A stretch of DNA of 64,000 bases. Origin: Lutibacter maritimus. Its GTDB lineage: Bacteria > Bacteroidota > Bacteroidia > Flavobacteriales > Flavobacteriaceae. The stretch covers positions 124,001-188,000 of the forward strand of contig NZ_FOZP01000003.1 in assembly GCF_900116115.1 (NCBI RefSeq), given 5' to 3'. The position numbers and the translations under genes are program-made. Shown here in pieces: positions 1 to 8,883 of the stretch. Numbering within the stretch: position 1 is the stretch's first letter; each line of letters starts with the position of its first letter. Under the pieces are notes generated by a model. That model was not told the origin of the DNA, did no database searches, and saw only the letters and a list, made by a program, of their open reading frames with translations.

Positions 1-1
1 A

Positions 2-796
2 ATTTATAAAAATGGTTTGGCAGAAGAAGAAAGTGTAGAACAATTACAAATTACCCTAGCTTCAATAAAAAGTCAATTGTCTAAAACTAAAAACCTAAAA
101 AACATTGCCTATAAAATGTTGAACATAACTTTAGGAACAGATATTAATACACCAATTATTTTAACTGATAATTTAAACAAATTAGCAGAAGAAAATTTAG
201 ATTTAGGACTCCTTTCAAGTGATTTATCTATTGAAAATCATATCGATTTTAAAATTGCAAAAAACAACGAAAGAGCTAATGAACTTTTAGTAAAACTAGA
301 ACAAAGTAAAGCATTACCTTCTTTAAGCAGTTTTATAAATTTTGGATATGCAGGCTATGGTGAAAATTTTGATTTTACAAAAAAAGAGCAAAAATGGTTC
401 GATTCTTCGTTACTAGGCGTAAGTTTAAACATTCCAATTTTTAGTAGTTTAGCAAGAAGTTCAAGAACACAACAAGCTAAAATTGAATTAGATAAAGCTA
501 AAACAAACCTAACAGAAACAGCACAAAAATTAAAACTTCAACTAGAATCAGCTAAAACCGAATACAACTTTAGTATTGAAGAATTTGAGACTTCTAAACA
601 AAATTTAGCATTAGCAGAACGTATTGAAAAAAAGCAACAAATTAAATTTTTTGAAGGACTTTCAACAAGTTTTGAACTGTCTGAAGCGCAAAGACAATTA
701 TATACAATGCAACAAAATTATTTACAAAACATGCTGCAATTAATTGCAAACAAAGCAGCTTTAGATAACGCATTAAACACACCAATTAACAACTAG
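2..796 (+). CDS. TolC-family outer membrane efflux protein, C-terminal part (cut by window edge)
   Basis: The reading frame is open to the left edge, with residues IYKNG before the first possible internal start (a TTG at 17), so the N-terminus lies outside the window. The visible 264 residues are rich in long amphipathic helices with heptad-like Leu/Ala spacing and have a short strand-like stretch near residues 110-150 (FINFGYAGYG, SLLGVSLNIPIFSS). This is the pattern of the second half of an OEP/TolC repeat: barrel strands followed by periplasmic coiled coil. It is followed after 12 bp by an adaptor and then an RND pump, so it is the outer membrane channel of that tripartite exporter. Substrate is unknown. 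Confidence 0.88.
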   Translation: MYKNGLAEEESVEQLQITLASIKSQLSKTKNLKNIAYKMLNITLGTDINTPIILTDNLNKLAEENLDLGLLSSDLSIENHIDFKIAKNNERANELLVKLEQSKALPSLSSFINFGYAGYGENFDFTKKEQKWFDSSLLGVSLNIPIFSSLARSSRTQQAKIELDKAKTNLTETAQKLKLQLESAKTEYNFSIEEFETSKQNLALAERIEKKQQIKFFEGLSTSFELSEAQRQLYTMQQNYLQNMLQLIANKAALDNALNTPINN

Positions 797-808
797 AAAT
801 CAAACAAA

Positions 809-1939
809 ATGAAAAATATAGCATTACTTTTTATAGCAGCAACATTTCTTATTTCTTGCGGAGAAGAAATTGAAAAAACATCTATTTCCGAATTAAATTC
901 AGAAAAAAATACTTTACTAAATCAAATAGACAGTTTAAATCAACAACTAAAAATTGTTGAAGACAAACTTTCTAAATTAGATACCACAAGAAAATTACAC
1001 GTTGTTACTGTTTTGCCAGTAAAAAATGAAGTTTTTAAACATTATATTGAAATACAAGGTGTTGTTCAGGCAGATAAAAACATTGAAATTAGACCAGAAA
1101 TGGGCGGAACAGTTACGGCTATTTATGTTAAAGAAGGACAAAAAGTTGCTGCCGGTCAAACACTAATTCAGTTAGATGATAGCGCCATTAAAAATAGCAT
1201 TGCCGAATTAACAACACAATTAAATTTAGCAAAAACTACTTTTGATCGTCAAAAACGATTATGGGATCAAAAAATTGGTTCAGAAATGCAATTTTTACAA
1301 GCAAAAGCTCAAAAAGAAGGTTTAGAAAATAATTTAGCTTCCTTAAAAACACAAGCTAAAAAAATGAAAGTTATTGCACCTTTTAGCGGAATTGTTGATG
1401 AAGTTTTCCCTAGAATTGGAGAATTAACAAGCCCACAAACTCCAACCGTTCGTTTATTAAATTTAGATAATGTTTATATTGAAGCAGATGTAACTGAAAC
1501 GTATTTACCAGTTGTAAAAATTGGAACTGAAACTATTTTAAACTTTCCTTCAATTGGAAAAGAAGTAGAGTCTAAAATTTCTCAAATTGGAAATTACATC
1601 AATCCAGATAACAGAAGTTTTAAAGCGCGTATTAATATTCCAAATAAAGACAACACTATTAAACCTAACCTTTTAGCAGACTTAAAAATTGTAGATTTTA
1701 AACAAGAAGGTTTGGTAATTCCTTCAACTTTAGTGCAAAAAGATCAAAAAGGAAACGATTACGTGTTTACATTAAAAACTGAAAACAATGAAAATGTGGT
1801 TATTAAAAAGTTAATCACTATTTCAAAAGAATATAACAACGAAGTATTTATTACAGAAGGTTTAGAAGCTACCGATACTTTGATAGATAAAGGCGCTAGA
1901 ATTGTAAAAGCTGGTGATTTTGTGAAAATAAACAAGTAA
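809..1939 (+). CDS. RND efflux periplasmic adaptor (HlyD/AcrA family), lipoprotein
   Basis: 376 residues. The N-terminus is a lipoprotein signal with lipobox LISC (Cys17), then a coiled coil at about residues 25-60. A split biotinyl-lipoyl-like domain follows (GTVTAIYVKEGQKVAAGQ near 100-117, completed by APFSGIVDEVFPRIGE near 190-206), interrupted by an alpha hairpin. Beta-barrel and membrane-proximal domains make up the C-terminal third. This order is standard for the membrane fusion protein that links an inner membrane RND pump to a TolC channel. It sits between those two partners with short gaps (12 bp and 33 bp), so the three form one operon. Start chosen at the ATG that directly precedes the signal peptide. 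Confidence 0.93.
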   Translation: MKNIALLFIAATFLISCGEEIEKTSISELNSEKNTLLNQIDSLNQQLKIVEDKLSKLDTTRKLHVVTVLPVKNEVFKHYIEIQGVVQADKNIEIRPEMGGTVTAIYVKEGQKVAAGQTLIQLDDSAIKNSIAELTTQLNLAKTTFDRQKRLWDQKIGSEMQFLQAKAQKEGLENNLASLKTQAKKMKVIAPFSGIVDEVFPRIGELTSPQTPTVRLLNLDNVYIEADVTETYLPVVKIGTETILNFPSIGKEVESKISQIGNYINPDNRSFKARINIPNKDNTIKPNLLADLKIVDFKQEGLVIPSTLVQKDQKGNDYVFTLKTENNENVVIKKLITISKEYNNEVFITEGLEATDTLIDKGARIVKAGDFVKINK

Positions 1940-1972
1940 TTAAATCTGTAAACTTAATAATACAGCATTATA

Positions 1973-4900
1973 ATGAATAAAGAATTTAAAATATCCACGT
2001 GGTCCATTTACAATAAAATGACCGTTTTTGTGATTATTGCTATGATTTTTATAGCAGGTATCTTCTCCTATACAAGTATGCCTCGTGAAGCATTTCCAGA
2101 AATTGTTGTGCCAGAAATTTACGTTTCTACACCATATCCAGGAAATTCGGCATTAGATATAGAAAAACTGATAACCAGACCTTTAGAAAAAGAAATTAAC
2201 GGAATTTCTGGTGTTGATGAAATTATTTCAACATCTATCGAAGGTTTTTCATCAATTCAAGTGAAATTTGATTTTAGTGTAACACCAACAGAAGCTTTAC
2301 GTAAAGTAAAAGATAAAGTTGATGCCGCTACTTCTGATAAAGATTTCCCAAAAGATTTACCAGCTGATCCGAACGTTCAAGAATTAAACTTTGCTGAGTT
2401 AATGCCAATTATGAATATTAATTTATCTGGAGATTTCTCTATGGATCAATTAAAAGAATATGGCGAATATTTAGAAGAAGAAATTGAAAAAGTTCCTGAA
2501 ATATCTAAAGTTGATATTAGAGGAATTCAAGATAAAGAAATTGAAATTAGTGTTGATTTGTATAAGATGGAAACATCTCAAATTAGCTTTAATGATATTG
2601 CCATGGCCATTCAAAATGAAAACATGACTGTCTCTGGTGGCGATTTACTTGAAAATGGTATTAGAAGAAATGTACGTGTTATTGGCGAATTTAAATCGGC
2701 TAAAGAAATTGAAAACATTATTGTAAAACAAGAAAATAACAATATTGTTTATTTAAGAGACATTGCTGTTGTTAGCTTTAAAGAGCAGGAAAAAGAAAGT
2801 TTTGCTCGTGAGTTTTCACAGCCCGTTTTAATGTTAGATGTTACAAAACGTGGTGGAGAAAATTTAATTAATGCTTCAGAACAAATTGATGTTATTTTAG
2901 CAAAAGCCCAAGAAGAATATTTCCCTGAAAACCTAAATGTTTCTAAAACCAACGACCAAACCAACGATACTAAAACAATGGTTGCCGACCTTGAAAACAG
3001 TATTATTTTAGGAATTATATTGGTGGTTTTAGTACTACTTTTCTTCCTTGGAATTAGAAATGCCTTATTTGTGGGAATTGCTATTCCATTGTCCATGTTT
3101 ATGTCTTTCATTATACTAAGTGCACTGGGCGTAACATTAAATACAATGGTGTTATTTTCACTGGTAATTGCTTTAGGAATGCTGGTTGATAACGGTATTG
3201 TAGTTGTTGAAAATGTATACAGATTATTAGATGAAGGTTATTCTAAAATTGACGCTGCAAAATACGGCGTTGGTGAAGTTGCAATGCCAATTATTGCCTC
3301 TACAGCCACAACTTTAGCTGCATTTATTCCTTTAGCATTTTGGCCTGGAATGATGGGAGAATTTATGCGCTATTTACCAATTACATTAATAATAGTATTA
3401 AGCTCATCATTATTTGTAGCTTTATTAATAAACCCAATGTTAACTTCTGTTTATATGAAAATAAAAGAAGATGAAGTTAACTTTAAAAGAGTTTTAATTT
3501 TTAGTAGCATACTATTTACTATCGGTGTACTATTTATAATCGGAGGATTATCAACAAACTCTAAAGTTTTAAACGCTATTGGGTTATTATTGGCTCTAGC
3601 AGGTTTATTACGTGTTGTAAATACCAAATTTTTAAGTCCAGCAACGGAATGGTTTCAAACAAAATTTTTACCAAGGTTAGAAACTTTCTACGAAAAAACT
3701 TTAGTATATACATTGAAAGGAAGAAGACCTAAATTTTTCTTTTTTGGAACGTTTGGCTTGTTATTTTTATCGTTTGTATTATTTGCAATTTTCCCTCCAA
3801 AAGTATTATTCTTTCCAGAAACGCCACCTAAACAAGTGTATGTTTATTTAGAATATCCTATTGGAACCGATATTGAAGTTACCAATAAACTTTCTATTGA
3901 TATTGAAAATAAAATTCAAGAATATTTAAAAAAATATGAAGTAAACGGTAAAAATCAAATTATAACTTCTGTAATTGGTCAAGTTGGTGAAGGCACAAGT
4001 GATCCAAACCAAGGTCAACAAGGTGGCACAACACCAAATAAAGCACGTATTACTGTAGATTTTGTGAAATTTATGGAACGTGGTGATATTGATACTGATG
4101 ATGTTTTAATTGAAATACGACAATTGTTAAAAAACTTTCCTGGAGTAAATATTACTGTTGATAGACCTTCGGATGGACCACCGACCGGAGCACCAATTAA
4201 CATTGAAGTTTCAGGCGATGATTACGAAGAGTTATTAGCAACATCTGAAAATATAAAACAGTATATTAATGATGCAAATATTTTAGGTATTGAAGAATTA
4301 AGTTTAGATGTTGAACAAGGAAAACCTGAATTACCTTTTATAATTGACAGACAAAAAGCCAGAAGTTTAAATGTTTCTACTGGTCAAATTGGTGATGCAA
4401 TTAGAACATCATTATTTGGTAAAGAAGTATCAACGTTTAAAGATGGTGAAGATGATTATCCAATTAATATTCGTTTAATGGATAAATACCGTTATAATAA
4501 AGAATCGTTATTAAATCAGAAAATCACATTTAGAAATGCTAGTAACGGAAAAATAGTTCAAGTTCCGGTTTCTGCAGTAGCGCATTCTGAAACTTCATCA
4601 ACATTTAGCGCAGTAAAGCGCAAGGAGTTAAATAGAGTTATTACTATTTTCTCAAATGTTCTTGAAGGATACAACGCTACAGAAATAAACGACCAAATTA
4701 AAAAGGTTATGGAAAACTATAATTTACCTAAAAATGTTTCCGTTTCATTTACTGGTGAGCAAGAAAAACAAGCCGAAGAAATGGCGTTTTTAAGTAAAGC
4801 CTTATTAATTGCAGTTTTCTTAATATTTTTAATTTTAGTTGGGCAATTTAATTCAACTTCAACACCTATAATTATTTCATTATCTGTTCTTTTAAGTTTA

Positions 4901-5389
4901 ATTGGAGTGTTGCTCGGATTAATAATTTTTAGAATGGAATTTGTAATTATGATGACCATGATTGGTATTATTTCCCTCGCCGGAATTGTTGTAAACAATG
5001 CTATTGTATTGATAGATTATACCAACTTAATTATGATTAGAAAACGTGAAGAACAAGGCTTAGAAGAAGGTACTTTAACAAAAGAATTAATTTACGAAAG
5101 TATTGTTGAAGGTGGAAAAACACGTTTGCGCCCAGTATTATTAACAGCAATTACAACCATTTTAGGGTTATTACCTTTAGCAATTGGAATTAACATAAAC
5201 TTTATGACATTGTTTACAGAATTTGACCCTCAGTTTTATATTGGTGGTGAAAACGTAGCGTTTTGGGGACCAATGTCTTGGACAATTATTTTTGGTTTAA
5301 CATTTGCTACTTTCTTAACTTTAATTATTGTACCAATTATGTACTCATTAATTAATAACTTAAAGGTTAGACTTCATAGAAAACAATAA
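1973..5389 (+). CDS. RND efflux pump, AcrB/HAE1 family
   Basis: 1138 residues, slightly longer than typical 1030-1060 residue AcrB-type pumps. The N-terminal membrane helix (about 17-35) is followed by the periplasmic motif PREAFPEIVVPEIYVSTPYPG. The first block of membrane helices lies at about 340-500, with the proton-relay segment LVIALGMLVDNGIVVVENV. A second periplasmic half (about 620-930) and a second helix block (about 940-1130) show the usual internal duplication. An extra membrane stretch at about 505-545 lies between the halves, a variant seen in Bacteroidetes members. It uses proton motive force to export small molecules. Drug versus metal specificity cannot be read from the sequence. 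A strong terminator follows. Confidence 0.93.
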   Translation: MNKEFKISTWSIYNKMTVFVIIAMIFIAGIFSYTSMPREAFPEIVVPEIYVSTPYPGNSALDIEKLITRPLEKEINGISGVDEIISTSIEGFSSIQVKFDFSVTPTEALRKVKDKVDAATSDKDFPKDLPADPNVQELNFAELMPIMNINLSGDFSMDQLKEYGEYLEEEIEKVPEISKVDIRGIQDKEIEISVDLYKMETSQISFNDIAMAIQNENMTVSGGDLLENGIRRNVRVIGEFKSAKEIENIIVKQENNNIVYLRDIAVVSFKEQEKESFAREFSQPVLMLDVTKRGGENLINASEQIDVILAKAQEEYFPENLNVSKTNDQTNDTKTMVADLENSIILGIILVVLVLLFFLGIRNALFVGIAIPLSMFMSFIILSALGVTLNTMVLFSLVIALGMLVDNGIVVVENVYRLLDEGYSKIDAAKYGVGEVAMPIIASTATTLAAFIPLAFWPGMMGEFMRYLPITLIIVLSSSLFVALLINPMLTSVYMKIKEDEVNFKRVLIFSSILFTIGVLFIIGGLSTNSKVLNAIGLLLALAGLLRVVNTKFLSPATEWFQTKFLPRLETFYEKTLVYTLKGRRPKFFFFGTFGLLFLSFVLFAIFPPKVLFFPETPPKQVYVYLEYPIGTDIEVTNKLSIDIENKIQEYLKKYEVNGKNQIITSVIGQVGEGTSDPNQGQQGGTTPNKARITVDFVKFMERGDIDTDDVLIEIRQLLKNFPGVNITVDRPSDGPPTGAPINIEVSGDDYEELLATSENIKQYINDANILGIEELSLDVEQGKPELPFIIDRQKARSLNVSTGQIGDAIRTSLFGKEVSTFKDGEDDYPINIRLMDKYRYNKESLLNQKITFRNASNGKIVQVPVSAVAHSETSSTFSAVKRKELNRVITIFSNVLEGYNATEINDQIKKVMENYNLPKNVSVSFTGEQEKQAEEMAFLSKALLIAVFLIFLILVGQFNSTSTPIIISLSVLLSLIGVLLGLIIFRMEFVIMMTMIGIISLAGIVVNNAIVLIDYTNLIMIRKREEQGLEEGTLTKELIYESIVEGGKTRLRPVLLTAITTILGLLPLAIGININFMTLFTEFDPQFYIGGENVAFWGPMSWTIIFGLTFATFLTLIIVPIMYSLINNLKVRLHRKQ

Positions 5390-5416
5390 ATAAATTTTAA
5401 AAATAAATACAATTTT

Positions 5417-5460
5417 AAGGCAGCTTAAAAGTAATTTAATACTTTTAAGCTGCCTTTTTT
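5417..5460 (+). terminator. Rho-independent terminator after the RND efflux operon
   Basis: A perfect inverted repeat AAGGCAGCTTAAAAGT / ACTTTTAAGCTGCCTT is separated by an 8-base loop and followed by a T run. It lies 27 bp after the RND stop codon and closes the efflux operon. Confidence 0.93.
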
Positions 5461-5494
5461 AAGTTATCAAACATAAGTGCTTATTATTAAAAAT

Positions 5495-5959
5495 ATGAAA
5501 CAAACACCTACAATTATTGAAAGTAATAAAGTTATTGAAATTGTATCTCAATATTTAGATTTAACGGTAACTCCTTTCGGACAATCAATTCGCTCCGTTG
5601 TAAGAGTAGATACAAGAGAAAACATGTATAATGGTGATGGTGTTGTGTATTTACTTCAAATGTTTGATGTTGAGGAATTAGTTAACAATAGAATTGGCGC
5701 GTATATGGTTTTTTTAAATAAAAATGATCAAGCAGGTTTTCATACACATGGAACCAGAAATGAACAAGAATTATATGTTGTAATGCAAGGTGAAGGAGAA
5801 TATTTTGATAGAACTAGTGTTACAGGAACCATTAGAACTCAAAAAATAACAAAAGGAAGTATTACTGCTATAAATGGCATTGGTTTTCATTCCGTTAAAA
5901 ACACAACAGATGAACCTTTAATAATTTTTGTAATTACAACAAACGAGCCAAAAAAGTAA
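5495..5959 (+). CDS. Cupin-domain protein
   Basis: About 154 residues. A longer frame begins at a GTG at 5477, but the ATG at 5495 is the more credible start because the upstream codons run into the terminator region. The single cupin barrel carries the metal-binding first motif GFHTHGTRNEQELYVVMQGE (His, His, Glu spaced as in cupin_2) and a second His in GIGFHSVKNTTDEPL. Such proteins are small metal-dependent isomerases, dioxygenases or sugar-binding sensors; the substrate cannot be told here. recX follows 11 bp downstream, so the two are probably cotranscribed, without an obvious functional link. Confidence 0.8.
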   Translation: MKQTPTIIESNKVIEIVSQYLDLTVTPFGQSIRSVVRVDTRENMYNGDGVVYLLQMFDVEELVNNRIGAYMVFLNKNDQAGFHTHGTRNEQELYVVMQGEGEYFDRTSVTGTIRTQKITKGSITAINGIGFHSVKNTTDEPLIIFVITTNEPKK

Positions 5960-5970
5960 ATTACTTTTAA

Positions 5971-6441
5971 ATGAAAAATGATAAATTATATACGGTTGAT
6001 GAAGCTATAAAATTGTTAGAAAATTATTGTGCCTATCAGGAACGTTGCCACAAAGAAGTAGAGCAAAAACTTTATGATTTAAAACTAATTCCTGAAGCTA
6101 AAGAAAAAATTATTTTACATTTATTACAATTCAATTATTTAAATGAAGAACGCTATGCAAAAGCTTTTGTTAGAGGTAAATTCTCTATAAAAAAATGGGG
6201 AAAACAACGCATAATTAATGAGTTGAAATTTAGAAATATATCAACCTACAACATAAATACAGCACTTAAAGAAATAGATGAAAATGACTATTTTCAATGT
6301 TTAGAAAAATTAGCTCAAAAAAAATTACCGCTAATAAAAGAATCCAATAAATTTAAAAAATCTTCTAAACTAGCTAATTATCTAATCTCTAAAGGATACG
6401 AATCTGAATTGGTTTTTAAAGTTGTAAAATCAATTTTTTAA
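5971..6441 (+). CDS. recX: Regulatory protein RecX
   Basis: 156 residues, all alpha, with the tandem three-helix repeats of RecX. Recognisable stretches are YTVDEAIKLLENYCAYQERC in the first repeat, NYLNEERYAKAFVRGKF in the central repeat and WGKQRIINELKFRNIS after it. RecX binds RecA filaments and limits their growth during recombination and the SOS response. recA is not next to it, as is common in Bacteroidetes. It ends 20 bp before the CRP/FNR-type site that controls the next gene. Confidence 0.92.
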   Translation: MKNDKLYTVDEAIKLLENYCAYQERCHKEVEQKLYDLKLIPEAKEKIILHLLQFNYLNEERYAKAFVRGKFSIKKWGKQRIINELKFRNISTYNINTALKEIDENDYFQCLEKLAQKKLPLIKESNKFKKSSKLANYLISKGYESELVFKVVKSIF

Positions 6442-6461
6442 GCTTTTACATATTTTATCAC

Positions 6462-6504
6462 TGACTTTAATCATTTTTAACGGATAATTAATTCAGTAAA
6501 TTTG
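6462..6504 (+). promoter_or_regulatory. CRP/FNR-type activator site plus -7 element, before the MORN-like gene
   Basis: TGAC-TTTA-ATCA at 6462-6473 is followed, after exactly 23 bp, by the Bacteroidetes -7 element TAAATTTG at 6497-6504. No TTG is visible at the -33 position, as expected for an activator-dependent promoter. The dyad centre is 29.5 bp from the first base of the -7 element, close to -41.5 from the probable start of transcription. The same geometry recurs at three other promoters in this window. Confidence 0.75.
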
Positions 6505-6526
6505 ATGTTACTTTAAAAGTCAGATT

Positions 6527-6886
6527 ATGAAAAATTTATTACTTTTTTTTGTCCTTCTATTCCTTTCAATATCAACTTATTCCCAAACAAAATACTTACC
6601 AAAAACTGAAACAAAAGGCAATTTACAAGAAATTACGTTGTATTACGAAAATGGCACAATAATGCAACATGGCTTTTACACAAAAGAAGGTAAATTACAC
6701 GCATCTTGGGAAAGTTATAATACAGATGGAACCAGAAAATGTTTAGCAACCTATAACAACGGTGTAAAAGTTGGTGTTTGGACTTACTGGAATAAAGATA
6801 AAGTTACTAAAATAACGTACGAAAATAATAAGGTTTTAAAAATTGAAGAATTTGATGCTAAAGAATTAATTAAAAATACTTACTAA
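6527..6886 (+). CDS. Secreted MORN/YwqK-like repeat protein
   Basis: 119 residues with a cleavable signal peptide (hydrophobic residues 3-16, likely cut after TYSQ). The mature part has about three copies of the Y.NG/DG..K..G.w..Y repeat (YYENGTIMQHGFYTKEGK, YNTDGTRKCLATYNNGVK, VGVWTYWNKDK), as in MORN and YwqK-type proteins. The nonspecific database label 'toxin-antitoxin YwqK antitoxin' should not be read as a function. It is monocistronic, with a convergent neighbour only 5 bp downstream. Its promoter carries the CRP/FNR-type dyad described just upstream, which links an otherwise anonymous envelope protein to the proposed oxygen-limitation regulon. Confidence 0.8.
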   Translation: MKNLLLFFVLLFLSISTYSQTKYLPKTETKGNLQEITLYYENGTIMQHGFYTKEGKLHASWESYNTDGTRKCLATYNNGVKVGVWTYWNKDKVTKITYENNKVLKIEEFDAKELIKNTY

Positions 6887-6891
6887 CATAT

Positions 6892-7503
6892 TTATTGGCG
6901 AATATTTCTTTTAGATTCTTTAATACTATTATTCATTCTTCTGTTATACTCAAAATTTTCACGTTTTTCCTCAATTGTTACAGGAACTTCTGTATCAATT
7001 TCTAATGAATTTTGAACATCTTCGGCTTTATAAATAGTATTAATTTTTGAATTTAAAGCTGTATACAATTCTAAAATTTTACCTACCTCTTCTTTAACTT
7101 CATCTTTTTTAATTGATGAAATTGTAGCCATATCAGCCAATCTTAAAGTTTCATTGTGTAAAACATTAAATCGTGCAATAACACTTAAATCTTTTAACTT
7201 TTCAACACGAATAGAATCTTTCATTAATTTCACCAAATCAGCCAATTCCTGAGCATTTGAAAGTGCTTCAGCACTACTTACATTATAAAATTTAAGTATA
7301 AATTCATCCACATTTTCATACTCTTTCCATTTAGAAATATCTTCTTTAGCTCTTGGAACCAAAGTTTCTCCTAATTGGTATGAAATTCTATCACTTACCT
7401 CTACAGAATCTTCAGAATCTGCAACTTCTTCCATAGGTACAGTTCTTTTACATGAAAAATTCAACAATAAAATGAACAATAAAAAACTATATAAATACTT
7501 CAT
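6892..7503 (-). CDS. Hypothetical lipoprotein, all-helical
   Basis: The frame is open further upstream, but the ATG at 7503 gives a good lipoprotein signal (MKYLYSFLLFILLLNFSC, lipobox NFSC). The mature protein of about 185 residues is predicted helical, highly charged and rich in Glu, Lys and Ser, with a C-terminal segment rich in Arg/Asn. I recognise no domain. A weak -7 element (TACTTTTG on the minus strand, 7529-7522) lies just upstream of this start, which supports choosing it over the longer frame. It converges on the MORN-like gene with a 5 bp gap and is divergent from the threonine dehydrogenase gene. Confidence 0.7.
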   Translation of the reverse strand: MKYLYSFLLFILLLNFSCKRTVPMEEVADSEDSVEVSDRISYQLGETLVPRAKEDISKWKEYENVDEFILKFYNVSSAEALSNAQELADLVKLMKDSIRVEKLKDLSVIARFNVLHNETLRLADMATISSIKKDEVKEEVGKILELYTALNSKINTIYKAEDVQNSLEIDTEVPVTIEEKRENFEYNRRMNNSIKESKRNIRQ

Positions 7504-7609
7504 TATAAAATTAATTGACTTCAAAAGTACTAATAAATAAAATGTTTTGTAAAAAAACATGTCATTTTCATAAAAAACAATAGTAGCTAATTTCAAATTT
7601 TAATTTCAG

Positions 7610-7617
7610 TATATTTG
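7610..7617 (+). promoter_or_regulatory. Promoter -7 element for the threonine dehydrogenase gene
   Basis: TATATTTG matches the Bacteroidetes TAnnTTTG -7 consensus and lies 27 bp before the ATG. I see no matching TTG at the -33 distance and no CRP/FNR-type dyad at the position used by the other promoters. Confidence 0.45.
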
Positions 7618-7644
7618 AAACTTAAATAATTTGATTTTTTTATA

Positions 7645-8601
7645 ATGAATAAATCCATTTTAATAATTGGTGCTTGTGGCCAAATTGGCACTGAATTAAC
7701 TTTAAAATTACGTGAAATTAATGGCATTAATAACGTAATAGCTTCTGATATTAGAGAAGGTAGCAAAGAATTAATGCAATCCGGACCTTTTGAATTTATA
7801 AATGCTATGGATTATCATTCAATTTTAGCAATTATAGAAAAATATAGCATTAATGAAGTGTATTTAATGGCAGCTATGCTTTCTGCAACTGGCGAAAAAT
7901 TTCCAGCAAAAGCTTGGGAATTAAACATGAATTCGCTTTTTAATGTATTAAACATTGCCAAAGAAGGTAAAATACAAAAAGTATTTTGGCCAAGTTCAAT
8001 TGCTGTTTTTGGACCTACAACACCAAAAGAAAATACCCCGCAAGAAACTATTATGGAACCATCAACCGTATATGGCATTAGTAAACAAACTGGTGAACGA
8101 TGGTGTGAATATTATTTTAATAAATATGGCGTTGACGTTAGAAGCATCCGTTACCCAGGAATTATAAGTTGGAAAACTAATCCAGGCGGAGGAACTACCG
8201 ATTATGCTGTTGAAATTTATCACAATGCACTTTTACTTGGTAAATACAATTCCTTTTTAAACAAAGAAACTAAATTACCAATGATGTATATGGATGATGC
8301 AATTGAAGCAACCATTCAAATTATGGATGCCAAACCTGAAAATATAAAGGTTCGATCGTCTTACAATTTAGCCGCAATGAGTTTTACTCCTGAAGAAATT
8401 GCACAAGAAATAAAAAAAATTGTGCCAGAGTTTAAGATTTCGTATCATTCAGATTTTAGACAAAAAATTGCTGACAGTTGGCCGAAAAGCATTGATGATT
8501 CTAGAGCGAGAGAAGATTGGGGATGGAAACATCAATTTAATCTAAAAAAAATGAGTGAAAGTATGTTGCACAGCCTAAAAATAAAATATGATGTTTTATA
8601 A
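7645..8601 (+). CDS. L-threonine 3-dehydrogenase, short-chain (SDR/epimerase) type
   Basis: 318 residues. An N-terminal Rossmann fold has the glycine-rich motif GACGQIGTEL (about residues 8-17). The active-site pair is Ser in WPSSIAVFG and YxxxK in YGISKQTGE (about 143-152). The sequence closely follows the extended SDR threonine dehydrogenases known from Flavobacterium (for example F. frigidimaris), which oxidise L-threonine to 2-amino-3-ketobutyrate with NAD+. A related UDP-sugar epimerase is the main alternative, but the N-terminus and overall length favour threonine dehydrogenase. The gene stands alone between a -7 element and a strong terminator; no KBL lyase gene is adjacent. Confidence 0.82.
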   Translation: MNKSILIIGACGQIGTELTLKLREINGINNVIASDIREGSKELMQSGPFEFINAMDYHSILAIIEKYSINEVYLMAAMLSATGEKFPAKAWELNMNSLFNVLNIAKEGKIQKVFWPSSIAVFGPTTPKENTPQETIMEPSTVYGISKQTGERWCEYYFNKYGVDVRSIRYPGIISWKTNPGGGTTDYAVEIYHNALLLGKYNSFLNKETKLPMMYMDDAIEATIQIMDAKPENIKVRSSYNLAAMSFTPEEIAQEIKKIVPEFKISYHSDFRQKIADSWPKSIDDSRAREDWGWKHQFNLKKMSESMLHSLKIKYDVL

Positions 8602-8605
8602 AACC

Positions 8606-8638
8606 AAAACCCTTGATAGCTATCAAGGGTTTTTTTTG
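8606..8638 (+). terminator. Rho-independent terminator after threonine dehydrogenase
   Basis: The near-continuous palindrome AACCCTTGA-TAGCTA-TCAAGGGTT runs straight into a T8 tract, only a few bases after the stop codon. It separates the dehydrogenase from the regulatory region of the next operon. Confidence 0.92.
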
Positions 8639-8720
8639 CAATATTCATATCATTATTAAAATAACTAATAATCAACACTTTAAATTAAAAAAATAATTAA
8701 ATTTGTTGAATTTAACACAC

Positions 8721-8756
8721 GCTAAAATTACTAAAACGTTTTAGTAGTTTTAGAGC
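8721..8756 (+). promoter_or_regulatory. Long palindromic operator candidate before the mce/decarboxylase operon
   Basis: The core ACTAAAACGTTTTAGT at 8730-8745 is a perfect 16-base palindrome. It extends on both sides (GCTAAAAT... / ...TTTTAGAGC) with one substitution and a 2-base insertion, giving about 36 bases of imperfect dyad. There is no T run, so it is not a terminator. It lies just upstream of the CRP/FNR-type site and is a good candidate for a second, possibly metabolite-sensing, regulator. Confidence 0.55.
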
Positions 8757-8761
8757 AAATA

Positions 8762-8804
8762 TGACATCTATCATATTTTTAACTTTTACTATACTCTAAT
8801 TTTG
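8762..8804 (+). promoter_or_regulatory. CRP/FNR-type activator site plus -7 element, before the methylmalonyl-CoA operon
   Basis: The dyad ATATGAC-ATCT-ATCATAT has its core TGAC-N4-ATCA at 8762-8773. Exactly 23 bp later comes the -7 element TAATTTTG (8797-8804). The flanks match the nos site in 13 of 14 half-site positions. Transcription should start near 8809, leaving a leader of about 75 bases before the epimerase ATG. No -33 TTG is visible, consistent with activator dependence. Confidence 0.78.
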
Positions 8805-8883
8805 TTATCTAAACTAGAATAAGCAAAAAACTTCACTTCTCCTTTAGGAATAATTAAAAAATAATACTAAAAAATATATAATT

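Noticed and set aside
7522-7564. Candidate CRP/FNR-type site before the hypothetical lipoprotein gene at 7503
   Set aside because: Only one half-site (TGAC) is at about the right distance; the other half is TTTT. Not enough to claim a site.
8641-8720. A gene in the intergenic region before mce
   Set aside because: The 280 bp between the terminator and mce contain stops in all frames; only the regulatory elements listed are supported.
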